From Hymenopellis radicata (lineage: Eukaryota > Basidiomycota > Agaricomycetes > Agaricales > Physalacriaceae), in NCBI GenBank assembly GCA_015501595.1, contig JADNRX010000040.1, positions 62,001 through 126,000 on the forward strand: a stretch of 64,000 nucleotides of DNA. Reading direction: 5' to 3'. Made by a program: the position numbers and the translations under genes. Positions 36,433-48,730 of the stretch are shown in pieces (the stretch's first letter is position 1; each line of letters begins with the position of its first letter). Under the pieces are notes generated by a model. It saw only the letters and a program-made list of their open reading frames with translations, had not been told where the DNA came from and made no database searches.

Positions 36433-36596
36433 TTCCTGGCGGGAGTGAATGAAATGATGTGAATGGACTTTTTTCTTTTTTTCTTTCTGATAAACGCTGT
36501 TTTCTGTATCGTTGTATCGTGTAGCTACCGGGTTCTGAACCAAGCTTAGAGAATGTTAATAATATTAGATGTACTAAGGCTTCGAGTCTGATTTCA
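34790..36596 (+). repeat. segmental duplication, source copy
   Basis: From GACACCATGTAAAGCTG in exon 4 of the MADS gene to ...CTGATTTCAT past its stop, this 1.8 kb is repeated at 46988-51591. The second copy is interrupted by a 2.8-kb insertion. The copies are nearly identical, including introns and the 3' flank, so the duplication is DNA-mediated and recent. Confidence 0.9.
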
Positions 36597-36984
36597 TGTC
36601 CTCTCAATGGGCTCCGATGCCTTTTGAATTTCTAGTGGACTCCTTCGAAACTCGCCGCGTCGAACGCGACCCTCCAATCCCAGGTATCTGCCGGCCTTGC
36701 TCTCATTCGCAACATGGCTGGAGGATGACGCGGAAGCGTGGCGCCAGACCGCTGAGAAGGATAGGCTAACGAATGACGAGGGCAAGTTTACTCGGAGTTC
36801 GGGAGGCGGAGATGCAGGTGTTGCGGGCAGAGGTGGCGGGAGAGGGCGGAGTGGGGGGTGAGAGAACTGGAGGAGAAGCATGTGGTACCTTGTCTTGTGC
36901 GCGGGAGGCAGATCCTTGCCGTTCTCGACGTAGGCATGTTTTCAGGTGATTGGCGCCCAGGCAGATTCTGTTAAAGAAGCTCAT
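36594..36984 (-). pseudogene. decayed relative of the small gene at 55.5-56.3 kb
   Basis: On the minus strand, about 36890-36945 reads KHAYVENGKDLPPAHKT, matching the first exon of the gene at 56326 (KHVYVENSKDLSPAHKT). Upstream, GATTGGCGC...CAGAT and AAGGCCGTTTC...GAGTTTAAA blocks are also shared. The start codon is lost here, with a stop just before KHAY. Downstream sequence diverges into a Pro/Ser-rich ORF (to 36594). Confidence 0.45.
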
Positions 36985-39900
36985 GAGGGAAGGGCCGTTT
37001 CGAGCATGGAAGTCGCGAGTTTAAAGCCCCACCAAACCAGTTTATTGGAGAAAAGGAGTAATAACAAGTGATGATGGTAACTGCTACCTAAACTACAAGG
37101 AGACTCCTCCGATAGAGCTCTCGTGGATGTACGGTGAGAAGGGAGCAGCGGCCTTCGCCGCTGACTCGCGACTCCGTTCTGGTAGCCTTGCGACAAGATA
37201 ACCAGGCGCATTACGAAGAGTAAGTTACCGACTCATCCTTAAACCCGCCCTGATGCTGCGATTATTCTATAAAGCGATGAATGGAATGATTCGAACAGAA
37301 ATTGGAGACGAACATACGAGTCGGTTGAAGGCGTCGATGTGTGTCGGAAGGAGCTCTGCTTGCTTTGAAACGGAAACGGCTCTCGGTCGAGCTACCAGTA
37401 TCTGTCAAAGTATCAGTCCATGAATGATAGGTAAGACTTCGACATACCAAAAGGACGGAGGACGACTAGAGCAGAAAGTCGTCCAACCAAGCGACAAGTG
37501 GTCCAACAGAGGCGAATACGAACACCCACAAGACCAGAACGAGAACAGGATCGAGAACTTGCCCGAATCATGAATAAGAATCACGAAAGACAAAGGATAT
37601 AAGCGCGTACCTAGAGCAAATGCCCACCCGGAGACAGCAGTTCTCACAACCATTGTCGGAGTTGACGTTCAAAGAAGCAGATATCCCGGCATACTATCAA
37701 CCGTCACTCCGGCATTCGGACGACATGTAGCGGGCCTGTTGTTACTCCCAGGACCATAACGACGGCATAACAGTCATTCACAAATGAATCGTAGACTCCT
37801 CGTTGGCGGTTGTGCAAGTACGCAACTGTTTAAAGGTGGGTAAGTCCGAGAAGATATGTTCAAAATTAGAAAATCTCACCAGGTACCACAGAGAGGTGCG
37901 ACAAGGCCTGCATCTCATAGATAATATCCTCAGTGGTCAAGTCCTTCGGTACATTGAAGGGTCGAAGCAGTCGCCGCCATGTCGTCGTCCCGAGCATACC
38001 GCCAGTCGTCACACCGAAATCCAGACAACCCCCAGCGGCTCGCTCACTGTCACCCCCAGGAGAATAACAACGGCAGAAGGATCATTCTTGAGCATCCCAT
38101 CGACCCCTCGAATGTCGCTGTGGGCACTGCACAATCTTCAACCGGACAAGATCAGTTTATGTAGAAATTGACCAAATTGATAAACCTACCAGTCGAGAAA
38201 CAGAACCTCAGCGAGACGACCTTCAGCCCGCAGAAGACGCCTCTACGGTGATATCCTGCGAGACATCGGGGAGCCCTTGAAGTCGCAGTCGAACCCGACA
38301 TTACGACATGTTTCGCGCCGGAGTGACGTTGGGCGAAGCGGGCGAGCGTATATAGCGACGGAGATTGTAATACCTGAAGGAGGAAACCAGTAGGTCTTTG
38401 GTCTTGACGCCCGCCAAAGCTTGAGATCCGTTAGCAAGCCTAGGGGCAGTTTTGGGGTTAGAGAAAGGCTAAAAGAGCAAGACATCAGCATGTTGAAGTT
38501 ATCTTGAAAAGAGAAGGACTTAACCGGTGTGATCCAGACATTCCCAGCATGATAACCCACCCGTTAAGTTGTCGAAGACAATCCCAATTGATGTTGGATA
38601 CCGCGAGGGTCGACGAGACACGATCGCGAAGGCGCGCATATCGTGTCGGTGTCAGCATCATCAGCCGGACGTACTGCAGGGAGAGCGGCAGCATGTTGAT
38701 TTAGCATCCAGATATATCCAGGATAGACGATACGTCGTCGGGCTGGGGCTCGTCGTCGGCCGGGAATATTTACACCTTTGGCATTCAGTGGCGTGTGGGC
38801 GGTATTGATGGTGACGACAGCGGCGGCGAAGGAGCGGGATGACAACCGGGCAGCGCTAAATCTCGCCGGATGTCCGAAGGGCGTCTTGCGGAGACGCGTA
38901 CAAGTACTGGGAATATCCAATCCAATGAAGTTGTTCGGCCTAGCCGAATCCATCCCGCATGTGGTTGAGGTGCCTCCAGCAAGCGTAGCCGTAATGACGA
39001 CGTCGTATTGGCGGCATGATTCCCATGGCCAAGCATGCACATATCGTGTGCGCTGTCGATTTTGGTCGCCGGAGACCACCTAAAGCATAGTAAGCAACAT
39101 GCTGGGATTTCTAGTCAAAAATGAGAAACTCACTAAAGCCATTCGAGACTGGAAGACCCTAGACTTGGTCAGGACATGACCCATCAAGCTTCAAGTGCGA
39201 TTGCCCGAATCGTTGAAGGGATGTGGTCCTGGTGTCGCGAGTCTCAAGCCCATCGTTCCAATTTAGATTCTGACGGCAATGGTGGCAGCAGGCGAGGCGA
39301 CATGAAGAGACGAAGACGGACGCGTAAGTTAGAGGCCTGGAGCGGAGCAGCAACTGTTTCCGTGGAGTGTTAGGTGCTGCCTCAAGTCGATTCCAGAGTT
39401 GGCGAAGACGACGGTGGTATGAAGGACTGACTGATCCGCGTTGAAACGATTTCGGTCAACTGAGTAAAGAGTGTAAGTAGGAACTTACAGATAAGTGAGT
39501 TCTTACCTTGCAATTGAACCCGGCACACTTCCAAGTTGGATATTGATGCACGAACGACGACATCGCGAGCAGGCGGCTAGACGTTCAAAAGCGTATATTT
39601 CATGGAGTCTGTGATGTAGGCGCAGACAATCCGGCGCCGATTCGGGTACAAGTATCGGCCTAAATGTGCGATTTGAGGTCAGACCAAATTGGTATGAAAA
39701 GATTAGCTCACCAAAGACGAACCCGAGCACCAGACGTTCCGCGGTTTCAGAGATGCGCCTCCGTAAATAGTAATCAGCGAGTCGTAGGGCGATACTGAGC
39801 CGAGCGCAAGAAAATTCGGACGCGTTTAAACCCGTCCCACCGAACTCCCGCCAACGCTCAGATGACGTCCACAGGAACCATTCACGACAACCGACCCATG

Positions 39901-41840
39901 CAGTTAGCGCAGATCAAAGGAGTATGTGTCCTGGAAGCTATCGCCGCGGAGACGTGCCCCAGAATATTGTCTAAAAATGGAAATTCAGCATTGCCGTCAT
40001 TTGTGTTGGAAAAGAAAACTCACCGCGCCGTGTTAAGAACGCGCCTGAGTCGGGCCAGACTCGTCTACGGTCTAGGACATGTATATCATCGTCTCCATAA
40101 GTCCGAAGTGGTCGTTTTCCTTGGAAGAGACCGAAATGTCAAGGCACGATGACCTTGGTCGTTGGTGTTGGGATAACGAAGCGCGAGAGACACGCAGTTG
40201 TAGATGTTGGCATAGAATAGTCCAGTATGAGAGCCATTTCAACCCACAGCTGTCCTGCGTAGAGTGGGCCAAGAGTCCAGGTTGAACGTTTTCGAGGTCC
40301 AGGTCGCCGAACGGCGGCGGCGGGGGCAAATGCCAGACAATGAGAGAGGATGGCGCGGCGTTCAATAGCACTTCGGGAATACTATCCCCGAGTCCCCATG
40401 TAATTGGCGCGTGTCGAGTCTGAAGGTGACAGAACTTGATGGTGGTGGTCAGATCGAAAGATTAAAAGTAGTAGTCGATCGAACATACCTGTTTGACGAA
40501 AATGTTTGAGACGAAGAAGAGTCTGCAAGAGGGTAAGATGCAGGTTCAGAAGAGTGAAGTAGATACTACCTTGGTAAGGAAATGGATCTGAGGAAACGAG
40601 TCGTCTCTACAATAGGAAACGTTAGCCTGGCAGTTGAAGAGATGGCAAGGAAACTAACTGATATCAAACGGGTGCTGGGAGGACAAAGCTAGACATAGTG
40701 CAGGCCTGGATAGGGTGTTAGTTAAGTAAACGGAAGCGACCGAAGGCAACGAATTGAGACTACCAAGTTCGGATCCGCGAACAGTGCTGCAGAAGTTGTC
40801 AGTCGAACAGTAAGCCAACAGAGCGGGAAGCGTACCCGTAGTAAAAAATGTGAGTTACAGTCGAAGTGTGGAGTATTTGGGTGAAAATTCCAAGTAAGCG
40901 CAAATAAGAGGAAATGTGGCGGAGGGAGGAATGATGAAAAGTTCGCTAACATCGCCCTCCTTTTAAACTAATCCCGGGGCCCGTGGCAGTCATACATATG
41001 ACATCTTCCAAGCATTTCCTGACTCACGCAGCACCCGCCCAGCCGAAAGAATCCCAAAATACACAATCCAGAACAATTCCAACTCCAAGGAACGCACCCG
41101 AAACACCGCGCTCAGCTGCTACTGTTTATCCATGCATGTCCCTGAAGATGTTCCTGGGATCGCAGTGCGTTGTACGGCGGAAGTTTGGGCCAGGTATCCG
41201 ACGAAGAGTGATTTTCGAAAAGAAGGTGATATACGCCGTATTCATGAGGGTGTTCCGCGAGCGAGAGGTAGTCGAAAGTCAAGTCGTCCATATTCAGACA
41301 CATAGGGGTTGATGCGCGGCGGAGGGAGGCCGCTGGACGCGTACTGCGACGAGGAGAGCAAAATAGATGGTCGTAGTACGAAGACAAGCGCCTATGCGTC
41401 ATAGGCACGTGCTGAATCCGGATCGAAATTCCCAGGTCGCGAGTTCGAGTTGTCTGTTTTCACTCTCGATTTTTCTGGACTTACTACTCTCGATTTTGAG
41501 CTCTTTAGCATGCATTTTATTGTACAAAGAGTCGCAGTTGATTGAGGCCGTATCCATCAAGAAACGAGGAAAATGAACTTGGGACCACTTTCCGAAAGTG
41601 GACAAGTCCAAGATTTCGATCTCTTGGCAGCTCCTAGAATAGATTTTAATGTAATTCGTATTGCCTGGAGGCTGGAACTTGTCTTCGATACTCTGCGGCA
41701 CCCGGAATAGTGGGAGAGGTATGGAAGTGCCTGCCAGTGTGGACAGATGACTTGGCACATGGGCGTGGAATGGGATGGTAAAGAGAGATCCCAGGCAGTC
41801 ATACCGTGTAGTACAGAGAGAAGAGAGCTGGGAGATACAA
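36985..41840 (-). other. unresolved region with minus-strand hydrophobic ORFs
   Basis: Many short minus-strand ORFs have plausible 45-60 nt introns and some hydrophobic stretches. Examples are about 37405-37653 (VLVLVLWVFVFASVGPLVAW in one frame), 38485-38694 (LNGWVIMLGMSGSH) and 39503-39730. The region may hold one or two intron-rich membrane-protein genes, such as receptor-like proteins, but a consistent exon chain could not be built and no family was recognised. Plus ORFs at 38778-39083 and 40983-41312 look like shadows. Confidence 0.3.
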
Positions 41841-41846
41841 AAAAAA

Positions 41847-41929
41847 TGATGATAGCGGGACTCGAACGATGGTCAGGCGGAGCAAAATTGTATCACACAG
41901 CATAGTTAACCACTAAACCAGACAAGCTT
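41847..41929 (-). other. tRNA-like sequence with Pol III promoter boxes
   Basis: The minus strand has a box-A-like TGGTTTAGTGGTTAA and, 40 nt later, a box-B-like GTTCGAGTCCC. An oligo-T run follows within 12 nt, as at a Pol III terminator. Acceptor and T stems do not pair, so it is not a functional tRNA by eye. It may be a tRNA relic or a SINE head. Confidence 0.35.
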
Positions 41930-41999
41930 AGGAAGAGTTATCTCCAGGTATTCACACCCCACCTACGGCCGGTCTGCTAACCTTCCATGAGCTTCTTCG

Positions 42000-43530
42000 T
42001 CCTCTTTCCTTCTTGCCACAATGTAGGCACCGCGGCGCACCCACACCGCCCTTCCGGATAGGCTACCATGTCCGCACACATGCTCCGCCAAGTGCTATCT
42101 ACAATTTGACTTTGTCAGGCGCGACAACGGGTCTCAGTGTCACCTCATCAACATTGTCCATCATCAATAAGTACTTAAGTATTCAGCCGAAACTCAAAAT
42201 TTCAAGCTGCTCACTGCCGCCTTGTCTTGCCGACGGGATTCATACTCCTCACAGAAGGGCCGTTACACTGCTCCTCAGACCTTACATGTTGAAGATATTG
42301 AATTCTTATGTCCAAGCATGTCGACGTGCACCAAGCTTCAAGAATCCAAGGATGCGCACACATTCCAAAACCCCAGCAGAATTGGGAATCAATTCTGCTG
42401 TGGTTTTGGAATGGTTACGAAGAAGGAGAAATCAAATTACTGCGGAGCTACTAGGCGCGGCCGAGATCGGGGAGGCACATAGTGTGTTTGGCCTTGCTAT
42501 GTTTGTTTTGCTGCGAAAAAAAGACCCTGCATGAAACTGACCTTTCCTTTAACCACGAGCACCCGCGGTCGGAATCCCCCCGTATTCTCTTTCCACTTTT
42601 GTGTTATGCCACCTCCATCCACCATTTACTCCCCAGCACTATCACCGTGTCAACCTGCTCACCGGTTTCGAGGTGGTCGTCGTTGCGCACCTTTGTAGTT
42701 GTAAGTGTTTCCTTTCTCGCTATCTCGTGTTCCAGTGCTCATTCTCCGCTGTTCAGCATCCTAACGAGATTCCACGTGAGTCCTCAAGGGACCGCGACCT
42801 CGGATCGCAGTGGTTGTGGAGGGCGAGCGTCGTGACTGCTCTTGAGCAAGACGTTGATGCCCAAAAGCGGCGTTCGGCAAATGCCGAGGACACTTTCCCT
42901 CCTACCACGATCTCCTCGTAAGTCATCCCTCATCTGCGGCCTTTGTTCACACGCTTATTCGGCTTGTTTTAGGTCGATTGTGAGCCTCGGACTACTCATG
43001 AGTGTCCTGAGGATGCTGGCGCTGCTAGAAGTAAGTGCAACCTTCTCTCCATCATTCAGGCTGTTTACTGATGATTTCCTCGCTAGATTTAAACATTGGT
43101 TGCATCAAACGGCACCCCCAGTCACTCCTGGATGTGATGTGTTACAGGCTACGCGTGCACCGCCCTTGTCTATGCGTCCTTCATCGGTGCCAGCAGGTTG
43201 ATCTTGAACGGTGTGTCATTCAACCCGTCAGAGTTTTCCCGTTTCTGACATCTTATTGTAGCCTAATTTTGCGTATCTAGACGCCCCGCCGGCGAGCGAA
43301 CCTCTCGCTGCTTTCATGATGTCCCCGTGATGTAAGTCTGGCGAGACGAGGCCCCGGCATGCAGATCTGAATTGCTGGAAGGGCCTCCTTGTCGTGGACA
43401 TTGTCCTCCGGTGAGGCGACGCTTCGGTCCCCGACTCGATTACCTCGCGGTAGCTGGCGGTTTCTCGTCGTGTTCCTTTCGGACGTTCAACGTCGCACTT
43501 CGCGGTAAAGATTGATTCACTCAGAGAGGA
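42000..43530 (+). other. intron-like motif-rich transcript candidate, no gene named
   Basis: A run of good donor/acceptor pairs with 30-60 nt spacing is visible. Examples are GTAAGTGTTTCC...TGTTCCAG at about 42700, GTAAGTCATCC...TTGTTTTAG at 42918 and GTAAGTGCAACC...CTCGCTAG at 43031. The segments between are short and give no consistent protein. It looks like the start of the repeat-exon locus that follows. Confidence 0.3.
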
Positions 43531-43539
43531 TGTTGCCAT

Positions 43540-44580
43540 GGTAAGTCACTCAGGTTGTTCTTGACTCGAAATCTCACCCAAATTGCAGTCTATATTGCAG
43601 TCTATCTTCCCCAGGATTTTGCCTGGCCGGCGAGGCCCTCGTCGCCGCTCTCTTTTCGCCACGTCTCCGCGTTCGACGTTCGATTTAGCGCCGATGTCGA
43701 CTTCTCGCTTCGATGATCAATGGATCTGGATTCGGAGGTGGTGAAATTCAAGGCAACAATTATGATGGTACGTTGTTTTATCAACTTTTTATCTTCAACT
43801 CTGACCCGAATTCTAGCCTATTTCTCTGGAAATTTTGCCAGGCCGGCGAGGCCACCATCGGTACTCTCATCTAGGCCGTCTTCCTACTCACGCTCCACCT
43901 TCGTTTCGCTGCCGGACTCGGTATCGCTTCCGTTGACCTTTAAGAAGGATGGTACTACAATGGTGAGTCATTTTGTTCTGCTCAGCTCTGTAACACGAAA
44001 TCTGACCAGAATTTCAGTCTATCTGCCTGGAAATTTTGCCTGGCCGGCGAGGCCGCACTGGCTACTGTCATTAACACCGCGTATGTTCAGGACTTCTTTA
44101 TCGATGATGTCTTGATGTCAGCGCGAAGATTGCGCCTTTATGATACCCATCTACTGGTCGGTGCCTGACATCTCGTCTTGTTCGCCTGTTCGCTCACAAT
44201 GCAGGTAAGTCGTTCGTTCTGTTCAACTCCCGGACTTGCTTTCTGACCAAAGTTTCAGCCAATTTCCCAAAAATTTTGCCTGGCCGGCGAGGCCAGCCAC
44301 GCTGCTCTCCTTCACGGCTCCGAACGTTCATATGTATTCCTCTACGCCCGGACGCTCGTTTGCGTTGTTCGGCCCGAGAGACGCCGGATCGAGCCTGCTT
44401 TGTTGAGTCTCGCGTTCTTCTTGAGTGAGTGACGTTCTAACTCTAATCTGCAGCTCAATCCAACCGACATTTCAGCCGATTTTCTCAAAATTTTGCCTGG
44501 CCGGCGCCGAGGCCACCCACGCTACTCTACGACACAACCCCCTTGACCTCAATCAAGCACGATCGACATCCATCAGTAAG
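43540..44580 (+). repeat. tandem array of intron-bearing ~200-240 bp repeats
   Basis: A core TTTTGCC(T/A)GGCCGGCGAGGCC occurs at 43617, 43833, 44034, 44274 and 44491 (the last with a 3-bp insertion), so the period is 201-240 bp. Each core is preceded by a donor-like GTAAGT/GTGAGT, about 50 nt, a TTTCAG-like acceptor, then C.ATTT.CC.GGAAA. The unit is therefore an intron plus the start of an exon. Sequence after each core diverges. Read in one frame the conserved part gives ILPGRRG, but downstream frames contain stops. Confidence 0.7.
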
Positions 44581-45489
44581 TCGTTCCATTCCTTTTCAAC
44601 TTTACAATCATTTCTGACGGAAATTCACAGGTGCAACCGCGGCCGCCAACGCTTTTCGCCCTCAATGTCCTGGTTGACTCTAAGTAGAAGCAAGATCTTT
44701 ATGTCTCTTCGCGTCTAGAAGCACAGCGACGACGATGTTACGTGTTTGACACGCCTTGAAGCTTGAAGTTCCACGTCGATGGCTGGGAGACGACTGATCG
44801 CAGCAAGCAGCAACTGGACAAGATGAGGCCGAGGTGGGCTTCTTGACCGGTGAGTTCCTTCGAGTTGTTGTAATTCGAACACGATTGAGGTTGATTTTCG
44901 CAGGATGCAAGCGAACGTGCATCATCTCGTTGACTGGAGTGACACGGTGCGGATGTTGTTATCGATTCGCTCCCGATCCGAAGAGTCGTGAGTTCAACTC
45001 CGGCGGAGGACAAGACGTACTTGTCGCGCTATCCGGTAAGTCTTCAATTCTGACTTGGACCACTTACCTTTCTAGCAAACTTATACTTCGTCTCACTCGT
45101 TCGCGGGTGGGACTCGGTATTTTTTTTAAACCAAGTACGTGCCGGGTTGGCAGGGGAAACTATTGTCAATTTTGCTCGCGTTTTTCTCAGTCGAGGGGGG
45201 AGAGGGTCTGGGAGCACACAGGGGCTTACTAAGCTAGGTTAGAGCAGGTAGAACTATGTAGAACACGAAATGGAGTCGATTTACAAAAGTTGAGCGTGAT
45301 CGAGGACGACCTGCCTAATTGGGAGGACTGGTACCCGGGGCTACTCTGCCAGCAAGCACCAAGACAACGCACCCACCTGGCACCCACCAAGACGCCGACC
45401 CGCGAAGAGGACGACAACTCACAGAGGACGACACCACTCTCTACCCCAGAAGAGGACCTCACCCTCAGCAAACTTTCTGTTGGGAGAAA

Positions 45490-46770
45490 ATGGTAGAGGT
45501 TGACTCTGTTGATAGATGTTGAGAGGTGTTGAGTGTGATTGGCAGAGACTCGCCTATTTTTGGGCTTCAGTCGATAACACTGGCTTGTCTTGGTCGTGCA
45601 AGCTACTTAGTTTATCCTCGAGGCAGTACCTCGTCCAATTCGTCCAAGTTACAAGTCGATGACGTATGCCTCTGCCTCTTGCCTCTGCTCCATCACCGTC
45701 ATGGTCGCCCTTCTCCCATTGCCTGCACCTTGCCACGAGCAGGTCTTGTCACCTTATGCTATGGTTCCCGATACGCGACGATGGACATACTGGAGGCCAT
45801 CGAGGAGGACGAGGCCACTCCGCTGGACGATACAAGCGACTAGGCCAATCCACAGGACGAGGACCACCCGGTGGACGGCGACACTGGACACGACGACATT
45901 CGGGCTGGACGATACGCACTGGACGAGGCCAATCCGCTGGACGAGGACCAAGGGACCACCCCGCTGGACCATACCCGAGGACCACCCGCTGGACGATGAC
46001 GAGGCCACGCAGGATGGCGACACCCGGACGTGACGACTTTGCGACTGGACGATACAACGAGGCCATGGCCGAGAACGATGCACTGGACGAGGACGAGGAC
46101 GACCCATAGGACGAGGATGAGGACGACTCATAGGACAAGGACTAAATACATGGACGAGGCCTAGGATGCCTGGACAAGGCCCCCGGACGCGAATCTCAGC
46201 GCAAGCGTGAGGACCGGTAGGACGAGGACTGGCTATGCTGGAAGGATTACTCGCTCGGCACGCTAACAGTTAGGACCCGGAGTCGGCTCAGAGTCTACTT
46301 GACTTGTATCTCGCAATGGTGCATGGTGTGTAACCTTCATTTCGACGCATACCTGTCATTAATCGCGCATATATTCAGCTTCATTGTCTCTGGTGCTGTT
46401 CAAGCTGCTGCCTCGTCTGTTATTATCAAAATCAAGGCGTACTACGGTACATGGGGATGAATCTCCTGAGTATGTGTGCAAGTTCCTTACCATTCCTTGT
46501 ACTCATCTCCATCCCAGCAGCTTTTATCACATTGCAAGGGCCCGGACAGGTCACGGTGTCGCGTCGATGGTGGACTTATGTTTGTCGACTCGAGCTTTGT
46601 AGACTTACTTATACATTGTGTCTTGTCTTGTTTCAATATTATTGTTTTTATTTATAACAAAAAGCGAGAAGCAAAGAAAGGCACGAATGGTAGCAATGAG
46701 GCCACCTGCCCCCAATGCCAGTCAACTCACCTCAACACCTGTCAACGGTGTTGATTTGAGGTGCCAAAAA
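45490..46770. repeat. possible element with imperfect inverted flanks
   Basis: GTTGATAGATGTTGAGAGGT at about 45509 resembles, inverted, the sequence ACCTCAACACCTGTCAAC at about 46731. The right side also forms a hairpin (TCAACACC...GGTGTTGA). The interior includes the minisatellite below and short ORFs. Ends and target duplication were not established. Confidence 0.3.
45775..46140 (+). repeat. degenerate minisatellite, GGACGAGGACxxxCCGCT-like unit
   Basis: About 365 bp are built from imperfect 12-15 bp units based on CTGGACGA(G/T)GAC and ACCACCCG(C/G)TGGAC. One frame gives acidic repeats such as EANPLDEDQGTTPLDH, another gives TGRG/SAGRG repeats. Stops interrupt the acidic frame, so coding is doubtful. 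Confidence 0.65.
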
Positions 46771-46987
46771 AACGTATGAGTTGGGTCTCATTGGGACCGA
46801 TTGAGACTGTCAATCATATCAATAGCAATCAACCCTTCCCAACGGAAAGCTCACTGAGAGGCCTCACCCCGGAATCAAGCCCATGCAAGAGACTACACCA
46901 CTCCCCGGATGACACGAGGGAATTGAACACCCTCCATACGTGAGACGTTCTCGTGGATAACGACGCGCCTGCGTTGAAGGAGGAGCA

Positions 46988-47107
46988 GACACCATGTAAA
47001 GCTGTACGAGTACTGCTCGGGGAATGTGCGCGAGATTGTGCAGAGGCATACTAGAGTGCGTTGTCGTTGCCCCCCTCTTTTATTGTTGCTGATGGGTGTT
47101 TTGGTAG
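46988..47107 (+). pseudogene. duplicated MADS gene: exon 4 fragment
   Basis: This copy starts at GACACCATGTAAAGCTG, inside exon 4, and continues through its donor and most of the following intron to GTTTTGGTAG. The MADS domain (exons 1-3) is not duplicated. The TIR element begins immediately after, so this piece is separated from the rest of the copy by 2.8 kb. Confidence 0.9.
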
Positions 47108-47944
47108 TACATCAGGAAAAGCCTACATTGCTATATTATCTCTAAGTAGTCATAGATAAGTTCTAAAATTGTCTAAATAGTGCTAAAATACTCAATCTCA
47201 GCACTTATTCATAATATATACACTTATGGCCTTCCCCCTTGCCACATTAGACTGATTTAGACAAAAATTACACACAAGTTATATGATAGTTATGCATCAA
47301 TTAGTTGTTGCTTAGACTTGAATTAGATGAATATTATCACACAATATAAGCATAGAACGAAGGTTGATAGCATTACGAGCACCACATATGAAAGCAAGGT
47401 ATCGTATGTATAGACAGACTACAAGGACTGGAGAGATATTGGTTCAGGCATCCCAGGCTAGTGTAGCCAGACATATCATCAACTCCTCATCCTCATCGTC
47501 CATACCGCCTCGTAACGCCTACCCCGCCTCAACTCGTCCATGCAGCCTTGAATCGTCTTCCACGCCACCTTGGATCGTCACTCGGAGCAGGCTCGTTATC
47601 GCACTTCTTGGGCCGCGACGCCGTCCGCACTTACTGTTCTCACTATTCGCCAGGTCGAGGGAGTCGTCGTCCGCGCCATGGATGTCACCGTCGTTGCTCT
47701 TTAGTGTGGCCGTGCCGTCATCGTCGTAGTGGTGCTGTTGTTGTCGTCGCAGTTGTACTGTTCGGTGTCGTGAGTGTGCCGTCATTAGTGTATTGATGCT
47801 GGTCTTTTTGTCAGATCGTTGGCTGTCGCCGACCTCGTCCTCCCTATACAATGTCGTCATGTTAGCTGAGTGGGGGCCGCTGCTGCTGTCACTCACCGTC
47901 GTTGATGTGTCCTCGTTGGGACTGCCGTTGTCGTAGGGAGGGAC

Positions 47945-48070
47945 ATGATGGCAGAGCATGTGGGTGCCCAGGAGACGGCACGGCCGACTTCGTGTGCGGG
48001 TCTTGCTCCGCACGCGCTATACAGGAAATTAACATGGAGAGATAAAAAGGCACATAAAAAGTACACACCG
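47945..48070 (-). pseudogene. captured RBBP4/MSI1-like exon fragment, copy 1
   Basis: On the minus strand this piece shows an intron (...TTTATCTCTCCATGTTAATTTC, then CTGTATAG) followed by an exon with CCGTCTCCTGGGCACCCACA. It matches copy 2 in both the intron and the exon. The protein reading is degraded (CRLLGTHM...). Confidence 0.55.
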
Positions 48071-48515
48071 CATCCTCCGTCTGGTCCAGCGGCGGCTTCA
48101 GCGCCTCATTAGAGCGGATCCATTGTCACCGGGCATCTACAATGCAGCGGCGTTCTTGTTCGTTAGTTCAAGTGATGGGAAGAATCCAATTTGCCGTACC
48201 GTCAGCCTTGAGGTCGCCGTGTCTGGGGAGTCGTTGTATTATTGGCCTCAAGGTCGCCATGTCGTGGGCTGGAGGTTGCTGCTCTGGTCGCGGTATTGTG
48301 GGGCGCTGCAGATCACCGTCCTACTCGCCGCGTTCAAGTGGTCATGGATGTTGTGTCCAAGTGGTTGACCGTGTTGTCGTGACTCGTGGGCGTGCTTGCC
48401 GTGGCTGTCGTAGTCGCATTTACCATATTGTCGGACTCTGAGTCCCAGGTCGTCCTTGAAGTCAGCGTGTCATGCAGGGCAAAGACGAGAGAAAGAAAAA
48501 AGCAACGGACTTTGA

Positions 48516-48730
48516 TTAGTCGATCTTGTTGGACCCGGCGGAGCCGTCGCGTTTGGTGACAGACACGGTGGCAATTTGAAGATAGTCTTGCGCCTGGCCC
48601 GACGTGTGGGTGCCCAGGAGAAGGCGGCTGGTGAGGAGGTTGCCGTGCCTTGTGGGTGTTACCCCGTTCGTGCTATACAAAAAAATTACACGGAGAGATA
48701 AATGGAAGAGAAAAAACGTACCCCCAACGT
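48516..48730 (-). pseudogene. captured RBBP4/MSI1-like exon fragment, copy 2
   Basis: After an intron ending TTTTTTTGTATAG on the minus strand, the exon reads STNGVTPTRHGNLLTSRLLL, then GTHTSGQAQDYLQIATVSV and KRDGSAGSNKID before a stop at 48516. The block HRLLLGTHTSG..Q.YLQIATV is highly characteristic of the N-terminal region of histone-binding WD40 proteins (RBBP4, Msi1, Hat2). Retention of an intron indicates capture at DNA level. Confidence 0.65.

Noticed and set aside
36985..41000. STE3-type pheromone receptor or mating-type locus
   Set aside because: Hydrophobic minus-strand segments prompted the idea, but no STE3 motif, CaaX pheromone or homeodomain pair could be found.
41847..41929. 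functional tRNA gene
   Set aside because: A and B boxes and a T-run are present, but acceptor and T stems do not pair.
42013..42534. 173-codon ORF as a gene
   Set aside because: Composition and lack of motifs suggest chance; splice-like signals in the area do not agree with it.
43600..44500. Kex2-processed repeat peptide precursor (ILPGRRG repeats)
   Set aside because: GRRG looks like a processing site, but each unit is followed by stops or diverging frames and no signal peptide is seen.
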